Source: [Clostridium] hylemonae DSM 15053 (GTDB lineage: Bacteria > Bacillota > Clostridia > Lachnospirales > Lachnospiraceae). From it: a stretch of 64,000 bases of DNA. Location of the stretch: the NCBI RefSeq assembly GCF_008281175.1, contig NZ_CP036524.1:1302001-1366000 (forward strand), read 5' to 3'. A program made the translations under genes and the position numbers. The notes beneath the pieces are model-generated. The model was not told where the DNA came from. It saw nothing but the letters and a program-made list of their open reading frames with translations, and did no database searches. Positions 1-8,128 of the stretch are shown here, piece after piece. Numbering within the stretch: the first letter of the stretch is position 1; the number at the start of each line of letters is the position of its first letter.

Positions 1-894
1 TATATCCGGCAGTTTGCCGAATTCAACAGGTATACGAACAGTCCGATTGCATATTATAAAGGTGAGATATATAACATGCCGTTCAATATGAATACGTTCA
101 ATAAGATGTGGGGCGTTGTCACGCCTGGACAGGCACAGGAGAAGATCGCTGAGCAGATAGAGAAGTTTGGCGTTGAAGAACCGAAGAATCTGGAAGAGCA
201 GGCCATCAACCTTGTGGGGAAAGACATATATGAAAAGCTTGTAAAAGGTTACACGGAAAAGCAGTGGGGGCGCAGAGCGACAGAGTTACCGCCTGAGATC
301 ATCAAGAGGCTTCCGGTGCGCCTGACTTATGACAACAACTATTTTAATGACTGCTATCAGGGCATACCGGTCGGAGGATATACTCAGATCATTGAAAAGA
401 TGCTGGACAAGACAGAAGTACGGCTGAATACGGACTATCTGGAAGAGAAAGAGCAGCTCGATAAAATAAGCAGGAAAGTCGTGTATACAGGTCCGATTGA
501 TGCTTTTTACGAGTACAAATATGGTGAACTTGAGTACCGTTCCGTCAGGTTTGAGACCGAAGTGCTGGATGAGGAGAATCACCAGGGAAACGCGGTCGTA
601 AATTATACGGAGTATGAAGTTCCCTATACGAGGATCATAGAGCACAAGCATTTTGAGTTCGGCACCCAGCCGAAGACCGTTGTGTCCAAAGAGTATTCCG
701 CGCCATGGAAGCGGGGAGACGAGCCGTACTATCCGGTCAATAATGAAAGAAATAACCTGCTGTATGAAAAATATGCCAGAGAAGCAGCTGAGGAAGAAAA
801 AGTTATATTCGGCGGAAGACTCGGCAGATATAAGTATTATGATATGCACCATATAGTAGCCGAAGCATTGAAATGCGCAGAGGAAAACCTGTAA
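1..894 (+). CDS. glf: UDP-galactopyranose mutase, 5'-truncated by window edge
   Basis: The reading frame is open from base 1 and lacks a start, so this is the C-terminal 297 residues of a protein normally about 365-370 long; the N-terminal FAD-binding Rossmann motif lies outside the window. The enzyme interconverts UDP-galactopyranose and UDP-galactofuranose with reduced FAD in the cytoplasm, supplying Galf for surface glycans. The fragment shows the FNRYTNSP and PFNMNTF blocks at the start, the YTEKQWG active-site segment (about residues 84-90), and the LPVRLTYDNNYFND block that follows. The LCP ligase gene downstream fits a cell-wall polysaccharide locus. Family assignment is firm; the particular glycan is unknown. 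Confidence 0.93.
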   Translation, partial: YIRQFAEFNRYTNSPIAYYKGEIYNMPFNMNTFNKMWGVVTPGQAQEKIAEQIEKFGVEEPKNLEEQAINLVGKDIYEKLVKGYTEKQWGRRATELPPEIIKRLPVRLTYDNNYFNDCYQGIPVGGYTQIIEKMLDKTEVRLNTDYLEEKEQLDKISRKVVYTGPIDAFYEYKYGELEYRSVRFETEVLDEENHQGNAVVNYTEYEVPYTRIIEHKHFEFGTQPKTVVSKEYSAPWKRGDEPYYPVNNERNNLLYEKYAREAAEEEKVIFGGRLGRYKYYDMHHIVAEALKCAEENL

Positions 895-897
895 AAT

Positions 898-922
898 TTA
901 TTGAACTTCAGCAGTTCAATAA
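898..922. other. AT-rich perfect stem-loop downstream of glf
   Basis: A 10-bp perfect inverted repeat (898-907 and 913-922) with a 5-base loop begins 3 bases after the glf stop. It has only three GC pairs and no T-run follows on the plus strand, so it is a weak terminator candidate at best; mRNA 3'-end protection is equally possible. Confidence 0.4.
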
Positions 923-999
923 GCATGAGTTGCGGATTGTTCCATAATATAGTAATATAATGTAGGATTAATGAGCAAAAGGTAAAAAAGGATCTGATT

Positions 1000-2214
1000 A
1001 TGGCGAAAAATAATAAGTCTCTGAAGGCCGAAAAAGCGATCAAGGCAAGGAGAAAGAAAAAACAGAGAAGAAGGCGCAGAGCGGTCGTACTCGTAGTGGA
1101 AGTTATCATGCTGCTCCTGCTGTCAGGCGTTGCATACGCAATGATGAAGTTTGATAAACTGCAGGCAGTAAACATTGATAAGAAAGATCTGCAGCTTAAT
1201 GAGGGTGTGGAAGAGAAAGAAGGATACACTACAATTGCGCTTTTTGGCGGGGATTCCAGAGATGGACAGCTGGAGGAAGGTACGCACGCGGATACTATCA
1301 TTGTAGCAGCTATCGACAATAAAACTAAAGAGATAAGGCTTGCTTCAATCTATCGGGATACGCTTCTTCAGCAGAAAAATATGAGCTATAACAAGGCGAA
1401 TCATGCTTATTTTGCAGGCGGACCGGCAGAATCCATCAGTATGCTGAATAAAAACCTGGATCTTGATATACAAGATTATGTGACGGTTGACTTTAAGGCG
1501 CTTGTAGACACGATAGACCTGCTGGACGGTCTTGATATTGACATCAAGCAGGAAGAAGTACAGTATATGAATGAATTCCTTCAGGAGACGGCGGATGTTG
1601 CAGGAACGAAAGCTGAATTTATTACAGAGTCGGGAAAACAACATTTGGACGGGACACAGGCAGTTACATATGCACGTATCCGTTCCACGGCCGGCGGTGA
1701 TTATACCCGTACAGAGCGCCAGAGGCTGGTGATCGAGAAGATATTTGAAAAAGTGATGCACACAGACCTGGCTACGATCAATAAGATCATCGATACAGTA
1801 TTTGAACAGGTGTCTACTAGTTTTTCGCTGAAGGAGCTGATCGGCCTGGCGTCAGATGTCACAAAATACAAGCTTGGTGAAAATACAGGGTTTCCATTTG
1901 ATGTAGAGGATGGGATCACATATCAGAATGCAGGAAGTGTTGTTGTCGCGCTCGGTCTTGCTGAAAATGTAAAGCAGCTGCACGAGTTTTTGTATCCGAA
2001 CGAGGAGGCCGGGAACGTATCTGAGACCGTCCGGAATATATCTGATGAGATAGCTTACGTGACCGGAGTTGTGCGGCCCGCATCTCTTGACGAGAACAAA
2101 GACGGGGAAAGCGGAAATACAGATACCGGCAATGATGCAGGCGGTAATACGCAGGGAGCATATGGAGAAGGAACATCCGGCGGCGGAACTGACGATACCG
2201 GAACATACCAATAG
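1000..2214 (+). CDS. LytR-CpsA-Psr (LCP) family glycopolymer ligase
   Basis: LCP proteins transfer undecaprenyl-linked glycopolymers onto peptidoglycan on the outer face of the membrane. The 404-residue protein has a very basic cytoplasmic N-terminus (residues 4-27), one membrane segment (about 28-50) and an extracellular LCP domain (about 75-250). Family hallmarks are visible: GGDSRD at 83-88, HADTI at 96-100 with the metal-binding Asp, SIYRD at 116-120 with a pyrophosphate-binding Arg, YNKANHA at 130-136, and DYTRTERQR at 234-242. The last 40 residues are Gly/Asp/Thr-rich and probably disordered. An AAAAAAGGA ribosome site precedes the ATG. Its position after glf suggests it anchors a Galf-containing polymer, which is inference. 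Confidence 0.92.
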   Translation: MAKNNKSLKAEKAIKARRKKKQRRRRRAVVLVVEVIMLLLLSGVAYAMMKFDKLQAVNIDKKDLQLNEGVEEKEGYTTIALFGGDSRDGQLEEGTHADTIIVAAIDNKTKEIRLASIYRDTLLQQKNMSYNKANHAYFAGGPAESISMLNKNLDLDIQDYVTVDFKALVDTIDLLDGLDIDIKQEEVQYMNEFLQETADVAGTKAEFITESGKQHLDGTQAVTYARIRSTAGGDYTRTERQRLVIEKIFEKVMHTDLATINKIIDTVFEQVSTSFSLKELIGLASDVTKYKLGENTGFPFDVEDGITYQNAGSVVVALGLAENVKQLHEFLYPNEEAGNVSETVRNISDEIAYVTGVVRPASLDENKDGESGNTDTGNDAGGNTQGAYGEGTSGGGTDDTGTYQ

Positions 2215-2299
2215 AAAGATTTTTTGTAAAATGATGTCAGATGTGATAGAATATTTCTAACATTGATGATCAGAATCGAAGGAGAAAGAGGATAAGAAC

Positions 2300-3784
2300 A
2301 TGAAGATATTAAAGAAGATCAGCATAATTTTATTAAGTCTGTGCTTATGTGTCCCTTGCTTTTCAATGGTTGCCGAGGCGGCCGACGGGCGGATATCTTT
2401 TACGGACCCGGAGACGGCGGTCGGTGAAATGGTTGAAGTAAAGTGTGTGGTCAAGTCTACAAGCGGCAGCCTTGGTAATATAGAAGTGAAACTGACGTAT
2501 GACAGTTCGGCGCTCAGATTTGACTCCGGCGACGGAGTCACGGCAGACGGCGACGGCGCTCTCACCTGTACAGGCTCCGGCGGTTCAGAGGAGGCGACTT
2601 TTAATATAAAGTTCCAGGCGCTTAAGGAAGGCGATACGAGTGTCAGTGTGTCAAGCGCAACGATAGCGTCAAGCGGAGGCGGAACGCTCACGCTGGACCA
2701 GGGAAGTTCCGCGGTCAAAATTGCAGAAGGGGACCCTTCCAAAATTACAGACGGCGGCAATACTTCCAGCGCAGATGATATTGATGTAGAAGTCAACGGA
2801 ACAGCTTACAAATTATCCGATAACTTTGCGGAGGCAGACATTCCAGCAGGCTATACAAAGACGGAGATCCAGTTTGAAGGCCAGGCGCGTCAGATGGTGG
2901 CGCAGGAGGCCAGCGGCATCACGCTCGGCTACCTTCTGGACGGTGAAGGCAAAGGGGATTTCTTCCTGTACAATGCAGATAATGCGACCTTTTCTCCATT
3001 TGAACAGATAAATATTTCCGATACGACATCCATAGCGCTGCTCAGTGAGAAGGCGGGAGGAAAGCTGCCGAAGACATTCCAGGAAGTGACGCTTACGCTG
3101 AACGGTAAAGATTTTCCTGCCTGGCAGAATACGGAAAAGGACGGCTTCTATGTCGTATATGCCGTGAACAGCAGCGGCGATAAAGGATATTACCAGTATG
3201 ACGACGGTGAAGGCACTTACCAGCGTTATGAGGCAGCTGATACAACAGAAGAAAAGACAGACAACTCTCTGATGGGTAAGATAGGTAACTTTATAGATAA
3301 GCACATACAGATGATGGTCCTTATCGTAGGGCTCGGCGCGCTCATCGTTCTTATCCTCATCATCGTGCTGGCAGTGAAGCTCCACAACCGCAATGCGGAG
3401 CTGGACGACCTGTATGATGAATATGGGATTGACGAGGAGGAAGAGCCGGAGAAAAACAGGCCTGCCGTTAAAGACAAGTCAGCTACAAGGTCAGGACTTA
3501 AAAAGAAGAAAGAAGAGGACTCCTTCGATGATTTTGAAGAGGATGATTTTGACGAAGACGATTTCGAGGACGCCTCTTATGACGATGATGACTTTGAAGA
3601 CTATGAGGATGATCTGATCGATGAGGATGATTTTGAGCCTTATGACGACGGAGCGCTGTATGATGATTCCCTGGATGATGATATTGATGATCTGGATGAC
3701 CTGCTGAGTGAATCAAAGACGAAAAAGCGCGGCCACATGGAGACCGACGATATGTTCAAGGTTGACTTTATTGACTTGGATTGA
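2300..3784 (+). CDS. secreted cohesin-like domain protein with membrane anchor and acidic tail
   Basis: The 494-residue protein starts with a signal peptide (cleavage likely after AEA, residue 27). Residues 30-145 resemble a cohesin-type beta-sandwich, with alternating GEMVEVKCVV, LTYDSSALRF and FNIKFQALKEGDTSV blocks. Residues 160-315 form a second extracellular domain without a recognised family. A membrane helix lies at about 338-360. The remaining 130 residues are cytoplasmic and extremely Asp/Glu-rich, with runs such as DDFEEDDFDEDDFED. The topology is outside-to-inside. The ribosome site GGAGAAAGAGG supports this start. No dockerin partner or cellulosomal gene is in view, so cellulosome assembly is not implied. 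Cohesin similarity is by eye and the role is unknown. Confidence 0.65.
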   Translation: MKILKKISIILLSLCLCVPCFSMVAEAADGRISFTDPETAVGEMVEVKCVVKSTSGSLGNIEVKLTYDSSALRFDSGDGVTADGDGALTCTGSGGSEEATFNIKFQALKEGDTSVSVSSATIASSGGGTLTLDQGSSAVKIAEGDPSKITDGGNTSSADDIDVEVNGTAYKLSDNFAEADIPAGYTKTEIQFEGQARQMVAQEASGITLGYLLDGEGKGDFFLYNADNATFSPFEQINISDTTSIALLSEKAGGKLPKTFQEVTLTLNGKDFPAWQNTEKDGFYVVYAVNSSGDKGYYQYDDGEGTYQRYEAADTTEEKTDNSLMGKIGNFIDKHIQMMVLIVGLGALIVLILIIVLAVKLHNRNAELDDLYDEYGIDEEEEPEKNRPAVKDKSATRSGLKKKKEEDSFDDFEEDDFDEDDFEDASYDDDDFEDYEDDLIDEDDFEPYDDGALYDDSLDDDIDDLDDLLSESKTKKRGHMETDDMFKVDFIDLD

Positions 3785-3810
3785 TCAAGGTTTGAAATAA
3801 AAGGATATTA

Positions 3811-3990
3811 TTCCAAAGATCGTGTAAACCTCCAAACTGATGTAAGATAATTACAACAGGTTGGAGGTATTATTATGCCAAAAAGAAAAAGCATAATGCA
3901 AATAAGGGCAGATACCGGAAAACCGGCTCTGCCCCATGTAACTATCAACATATCTTATATCAGTTTTTCTGTTTACACAAAACTTGAAAC
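3811..3990. mobile_element. degenerate insertion-sequence remnant or MITE with inverted ends
   Basis: The two ends are imperfect inverted repeats of about 40 bases. The left end (3811-3850) and the reverse complement of the right end (3951-3989) share GTGTAAAC, AAACTGAT and TAAGATA in register. GTGTAAAC/GTTTACAC ends are typical of IS256-like elements as I recall them, so the family is tentative. Inside are a GGAGG ribosome site (3863-3867) and a 42-codon ORF from ATG 3875 to TAG 4003, which runs through the right end, plus a hairpin (3906-3912 with 3928-3934, inner CCGG arms). At 180 bp it cannot encode a transposase, so it is either a deletion remnant or non-autonomous. Confidence 0.6.
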
Positions 3991-4007
3991 AATTTCTAAT
4001 TAGATTT

Positions 4008-4667
4008 TTATTCAAATTTCCATGTTAAGCACATATAATTCATTGTACTGTACACTGTGATCTCAAATATTTTTTTGTCTTTCAATTTCCATCTGTATTT
4101 ATGTTCTACACGGCCGTCGCCTTGTGTTGAAGAGTCGCTATGTTCTCCATAGAGTTTATCATACTGTTTGATGATAGTATCTCTCGTATTGTCATCAAAC
4201 AGTTCCTGTTCTTCATTACCTGAACCGGTACTCCAGGACACATAGTAAATATCATATGGCGCTAATCCTTTTATCTCGGCATCAAAACACCTGTATTCTG
4301 TTTTGCCATTCATATCATTATATACGACACTTTCTCTTCCTGACAGTAAAGTCCCGTCCTCTTTAAAAAGTATGGACATAGAGTCCTCTGTCATCACAAT
4401 GTCATCTAAATCATCAGCGGGCGTGCCTAAAACATTACTGTAATCTAATGGTGCGTCATAATCTTTAGTCAAAAAAATCTCTATTAGTAGAAAGAAAATA
4501 AAGATCAGTGCCACAATAGCAATTATAATTTTTTTTACTGATAGTTTCTTTTTGGTTTTGTTTTCATTACTAAACTCTGCTTTATTCAGCGGGCATCCGC
4601 AATTCGGACATTCTGTTGCTTTGGTTGATACGTCATTACCACATTCAGGACATTTTATCAGAGCCAT
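4008..4667 (-). CDS. zinc-ribbon membrane protein, paralogue 2
   Basis: The 219-residue protein has an N-terminal zinc ribbon (C6, C9, C20, C23), a Lys-rich linker, one membrane helix (about 46-67) and a C-terminal domain of about 150 residues without a recognised family, probably extracytoplasmic. The ATG at 4667 is preceded by AAGGAGAG on the minus strand. It lies 13 bases downstream of a paralogue with the same zinc-ribbon opening (MALIxCPxCG), so the two are probably cotranscribed leftward. Proteins of this layout are common and uncharacterised in Clostridia; no function is proposed. Confidence 0.8.
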   Translation of the reverse strand: MALIKCPECGNDVSTKATECPNCGCPLNKAEFSNENKTKKKLSVKKIIIAIVALIFIFFLLIEIFLTKDYDAPLDYSNVLGTPADDLDDIVMTEDSMSILFKEDGTLLSGRESVVYNDMNGKTEYRCFDAEIKGLAPYDIYYVSWSTGSGNEEQELFDDNTRDTIIKQYDKLYGEHSDSSTQGDGRVEHKYRWKLKDKKIFEITVYSTMNYMCLTWKFE

Positions 4668-4680
4668 AATTTCTCTCCTT

Positions 4681-5463
4681 TTATTCCGTATATATTTTCA
4701 TGGCTGCATAATATTTCACTACAGCAGAATCTGCGTCATTAAAATTACTTGTAAAAGTCTGCAAATTTCCAGAAGGATTGATGACTAAATTTATGATCTC
4801 TAAATATGCATCATAATAATCTTTAATTGCGTTATATGCTTCTTGATATTCCTCAGGGGGATCTTGCAGCTTTTTCATTATCCGCTCCACATTTGTCTGG
4901 TTTGACTTCACTGCGCTGAGTCTGGTCTGATAAGTGGAATCTGCAAATAATTTATTTAATGAATCATTAAAATCATTGTTGAATCTTCCATCTGTCTTAG
5001 TATACATGTCCGTTTCAGCGTCACTTTTTTCAAAGATCGTATTAGACCAGACATCGTGGATCAATACGCCAAGTTTTTCTGCATCAGACGCCCCTTTTAA
5101 CATAGTTGTGGTAGCCGTTTTAATGTTTATTCCATAATTTTCTGATATCTCTATTTTTTTGTTTTCTTCCACTTTTTTATTATAGCTGTTTACACCAAAT
5201 ATGATAATTAAAAGTGCGGCTATAATTAAGACTGCTATTATTATGAGCTTTTTGGAACCTTTTTTCTTTGATCCCCTTTCACTTGTCTCAGTTGAGACCG
5301 GACAACCGCATTTGTGGCATATGAGCACTCCTTCATTTAACTCCTGACCACATTCTTTGCACACTTTTTTTGGCGGTTCTCTTAATAATGTTTCACAATT
5401 TGGGCATTTTTCAGCCTTATCACTAACTTCCTTTCCACAATTTGGACATTGGATCAACGCCAT
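4681..5463 (-). CDS. double zinc-ribbon membrane protein, paralogue 1
   Basis: The 260-residue protein has two zinc ribbons (C6/C9/C20/C23 and C35/C38/C49/C52), a Lys-rich stretch, a membrane helix (about 72-90) and a C-terminal domain of about 170 residues, mostly helical, with no recognised family. The ATG at 5463 is chosen over an upstream in-frame ATG at 5487 because GGGAGG sits 7 bases before it and because the protein then opens with the same MALIxCPxCG as its downstream paralogue. It is first gene of a two-gene minus-strand unit. The DNA is more AT-rich than the flanking surface genes. Function unknown. Confidence 0.8.
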   Translation of the reverse strand: MALIQCPNCGKEVSDKAEKCPNCETLLREPPKKVCKECGQELNEGVLICHKCGCPVSTETSERGSKKKGSKKLIIIAVLIIAALLIIIFGVNSYNKKVEENKKIEISENYGINIKTATTTMLKGASDAEKLGVLIHDVWSNTIFEKSDAETDMYTKTDGRFNNDFNDSLNKLFADSTYQTRLSAVKSNQTNVERIMKKLQDPPEEYQEAYNAIKDYYDAYLEIINLVINPSGNLQTFTSNFNDADSAVVKYYAAMKIYTE

Positions 5464-5834
5464 AACTTTACCTCCCATACACCTCATATTTTCCCTTTAA
5501 ATAAATACAATAAAGTATTATATATTGTAATAATATTCTACCATGTATTGTTCTGCTAATCTACTAAATTCGTCAAAAACAGACTATATCTGAATAATAA
5601 GTAAAAATAATCCAAAAATCAGTAAATAGAGATTTTGTTAGGAAGGAATCAAAAATATAATAATAATTGTGTTATAAACTGTGACTATATTCTTATTGCA
5701 CTAAAAAAAATGTGTGGTAAAATAGTGGAAATCTATCGATGGTACAAAAAGTTTTCGGTGATATAATTTGAATTATGTGTAATATCTGATGCATTTTTAA
5801 CAAGTTTACCGGAAAGGATTCAGGTGAGTTGTAC
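5464..5834 (+). promoter_or_regulatory. intergenic region with araC promoter and TGTTAT-type operator
   Basis: This 371-bp AT-rich gap separates the minus-strand zinc-ribbon genes from the AraC gene. A direct repeat TGTTAT (5670-5675) and TCTTAT (5691-5696), 21 bases apart, abuts a promoter-like pair: TTGCAC (5696-5701), 16 bases, TAAAAT (5718-5723). The layout matches a class II activator site touching the -35 box and suggests autoregulation. The same repeat recurs before other operons in the window. AGGTGAG at 5822-5828 is the ribosome site. Nothing else is recognised in the gap. Confidence 0.55.
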
Positions 5835-6734
5835 ATGGAGAAAAAGAAGATACAGACCGACAAAGAAGGAAAGGAACTCAGACAGCCTTTAGACGGCAAG
5901 TTCCCCATTGCCGCGGAATTCCAGAAGCTGTCGTACTATGCATACGGCCTGTGTATCAGCCACTGGCACCCGGAGATGGAGCTGCTCGTCGTTACGGAGG
6001 GAGCGCTGGAACAGCGGATCGGGGAGGAGACACATATGATCAGGGAGAACGAGGGAGTCTTTATAAACAGCCATGTCATGCACGGGGCGAGAATGGTGAA
6101 TCGTGAAGACTGCAGTTACCGTGTGATCCGGTTTGAGCCCGCGCTGCTCGGAGGAAATGCAAAGAGCCTTATATATGAGAAATATGTGAAAACGCTGCAG
6201 TCGCAAAAGGATCTGCTCTATCGCATTGTGCGCCCGGAAGATATACAGCAGAGACGGATGATAGACCTGATATATAAGATAACAGATACATACGTCAAAA
6301 GAGAAGTCTGCTATGAACTGAAAGTCCAGCAGATGATGCTGGAGTTATGGGAACTTCTTTACAAAAGGACGGGACATGTGGAAGAAAACGCGATCCAGAT
6401 GAACAGGGAGCTGTATAAAATACAGGATGCGCTTGCCTATATACAGATGTATTATAAGAACCCGATGACGCTGGAGGATATCGCAGGGGCATGCATGCTG
6501 AGCAAAAGCTCTTGCTGCAGGCTGTTCAAGAAAGTGTTCCGTCAAAGTCCCATGGAATATGTGACTTCCTACAGAATCCAGCAGAGCTTTATGCTTATCG
6601 CAGACGACCGGTATTCTATAACAGAGATCGCATACGAGTCAGGCTTTACGAACAGCAGCTATTTTACGGAAATGTTCCGGAAAGTGATTGGCATGACACC
6701 GACACAGTATAAAAAAGAAATATGCGGAAAATAG
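5835..6734 (+). CDS. AraC family transcriptional regulator with cupin sensor domain
   Basis: The 299-residue protein has an N-terminal cupin-type ligand domain (HWHPEMEL at 43-50, a typical sugar-sensing AraC block) and a C-terminal pair of helix-turn-helix motifs (about 200-295), ending with the usual GMTPTQYKKE segment. The ATG at 5835 is preferred over an in-frame TTG at 5829 because AGGTGAG lies 6 bases upstream. It stands just before the first ABC importer operon and points the same way, so it is the likely local regulator of that operon. A similar protein is encoded at 16396-17298. The inducer is presumably a cyclitol or sugar intermediate, which is inference. Confidence 0.9.
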   Translation: MEKKKIQTDKEGKELRQPLDGKFPIAAEFQKLSYYAYGLCISHWHPEMELLVVTEGALEQRIGEETHMIRENEGVFINSHVMHGARMVNREDCSYRVIRFEPALLGGNAKSLIYEKYVKTLQSQKDLLYRIVRPEDIQQRRMIDLIYKITDTYVKREVCYELKVQQMMLELWELLYKRTGHVEENAIQMNRELYKIQDALAYIQMYYKNPMTLEDIAGACMLSKSSCCRLFKKVFRQSPMEYVTSYRIQQSFMLIADDRYSITEIAYESGFTNSSYFTEMFRKVIGMTPTQYKKEICGK

Positions 6735-6743
6735 AGAAAAGGC

Positions 6744-6787
6744 ATTCGGATGAAAAAGACAGTAAATTCATCTGGATGTCTTTTTTT
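6744..6787 (+). terminator. intrinsic terminator after araC-type gene
   Basis: An 11-bp stem with G-U pairs (6744-6754 with 6767-6777) is followed after GTC by seven Ts. It separates the regulator from the importer operon. Confidence 0.7.
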
Positions 6788-7018
6788 GTGTGTCAATAGG
6801 CGGGAATTACCAACTCTGTTATGAAAAATGAAAACTATGTTATATCATACAAACAATTATGTAAATATAATGAAAATACATAAGAACAGTCTGTTTCATG
6901 CAGATTGTACAGTTTGAACGATAAATCAGTGTGAAACGGAGGTGGACAGGCGGAACTATATTACTGGGACTGTATGATACAGGCGGAAATGAAAAAGTTT
7001 ATACAAAGGAGGAAAAGT
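6788..7018 (+). promoter_or_regulatory. promoter and TGTTAT direct repeat of first catabolic operon
   Basis: TGTTAT occurs at 6817-6822 and 6838-6843, exactly 21 bases apart. A perfect TATAAT follows at 6866-6871, 23 bases after the second half-site, with no good -35 box, as expected for an activator-dependent promoter. The leader from there to the start codon is about 150 bases and ends in the strong AAAGGAGG ribosome site at 7006-7012. Confidence 0.6.
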
Positions 7019-8044
7019 ATGTCTAAAAGATTAAAAAGTACGGCAATATTGTTGGTCATCGTATCTATGCTCGTATGTGCGTGTTCGTCCGGGGGCGGAA
7101 AAGCTGACACAGAGAAGACGGAAAAAAAGACGGAGGACAGCGGCAATAAAGACAAGATCACAGTCGGCGCAACGCTGAGTGATTTTACGATCAGCTTTCA
7201 GGCGGCCATGTACAACGAGCTTCTCGATGCGCAGAAAGAGTATGACAATATAGAGTTTATTCTCCAGGACGGCGCTTCAGATTCTGCGCTGCAGGTGAAT
7301 CAGATAGAGACCTTCATCACACAGGGAGTCGACGCCATACTGATCAACGCGGTCAGCGACGCGGTGGAGCCGTCTCTGAAAAAAGCCATGGAGGCGGGGA
7401 TTCCGGTATTTGCCGTAAACAGGTCGATAACAGACGAGAACGCCTACAGCTACTTCATCGGTGCGAACGACACGCTCAGCGGCGAGCAGATGGCAAACTG
7501 TCTGCTTGACATGATCGAGAAGGACCAGATGGACAGCTGCAATATCCTTTATATCCAGGGGGTTATCGGCGCCACATACCAGACGCTGCGCCAGGGCGGC
7601 TTTGACAGTATTATGGATGAAAAGGGATATGATATGGGTGTCAATATACTGGAGCGGATCCCATGTAAACACGACAAGGAGACGGTCATCAGTTCTATCC
7701 AGAACATGCTGAACAAGTACCCGGCCGGAGAGATCGACGCCATTGTATGTGAAGGGCCGGACGACGCTGTAGGAGCGCTTCAGGCCGTACAGTCTGCGGG
7801 GCGTACGGAGCTTGTGGGCAAGATTGTCGGTATGGATATGCCGACAGAAGTGTGGGATGCCATCAAGGCCGGCAAGATATACGGCACAGTGCTTCAGGAT
7901 CCTGCGGAGCAGTGCGAGGTCGGTATTAAGACGATAGAGACATATTTCTTCGGAGATAAGGACTCCCTGAAGGAAAAGTTTATCGAGACAGACCTTCCTA
8001 TGGTCACTTCGGAAAATGTCAATGATGTGACACCATCCTGGTAA
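7019..8044 (+). CDS. sugar/cyclitol ABC transporter substrate-binding lipoprotein 1
   Basis: This is a 341-residue periplasmic-binding-protein type 1 (RbsB-like) lipoprotein. The signal peptide ends in a lipobox with the acylated Cys at 22, followed by a Ser/Gly/Lys linker. The mature part contains the family blocks ITVGATLSDF, GVDAILINAVS (first lobe), and IDAIVCEGPDDAVGALQA with VGMDMPTEVWDAI (second lobe). The start at 7019 is chosen over an upstream ATG at 6974 because AAAGGAGG precedes it and only this start gives a clean signal peptide. It feeds the permease and ATPase that follow. Given the IolG/IolM-like genes downstream, inositol or a related cyclitol is the likely ligand; this is inference. 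Confidence 0.92.
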   Translation: MSKRLKSTAILLVIVSMLVCACSSGGGKADTEKTEKKTEDSGNKDKITVGATLSDFTISFQAAMYNELLDAQKEYDNIEFILQDGASDSALQVNQIETFITQGVDAILINAVSDAVEPSLKKAMEAGIPVFAVNRSITDENAYSYFIGANDTLSGEQMANCLLDMIEKDQMDSCNILYIQGVIGATYQTLRQGGFDSIMDEKGYDMGVNILERIPCKHDKETVISSIQNMLNKYPAGEIDAIVCEGPDDAVGALQAVQSAGRTELVGKIVGMDMPTEVWDAIKAGKIYGTVLQDPAEQCEVGIKTIETYFFGDKDSLKEKFIETDLPMVTSENVNDVTPSW

Positions 8045-8051
8045 AGGACCG

Positions 8052-8086
8052 GGGGCCGCGGCATACGGGCTATATGCCGCGGCCCC
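8052..8086 (+). other. GC-rich intercistronic stem-loop between binding protein and permease
   Basis: A perfect 13-bp inverted repeat (8052-8064 and 8074-8086), almost all GC, with a 9-base loop and no T-run after it. Such hairpins after the first gene of an importer operon typically stabilise the upstream message, so the binding protein is made in excess over the membrane parts. Confidence 0.7.
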
Positions 8087-8128
8087 TGAACAGTCGGATA
8101 TATAACATTGAAAGGGCGTGGAATACAG

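Noticed and set aside
898-922. Rho-independent terminator after glf
   Set aside because: The stem is almost all AT and no T-run follows; kept only as a structure.
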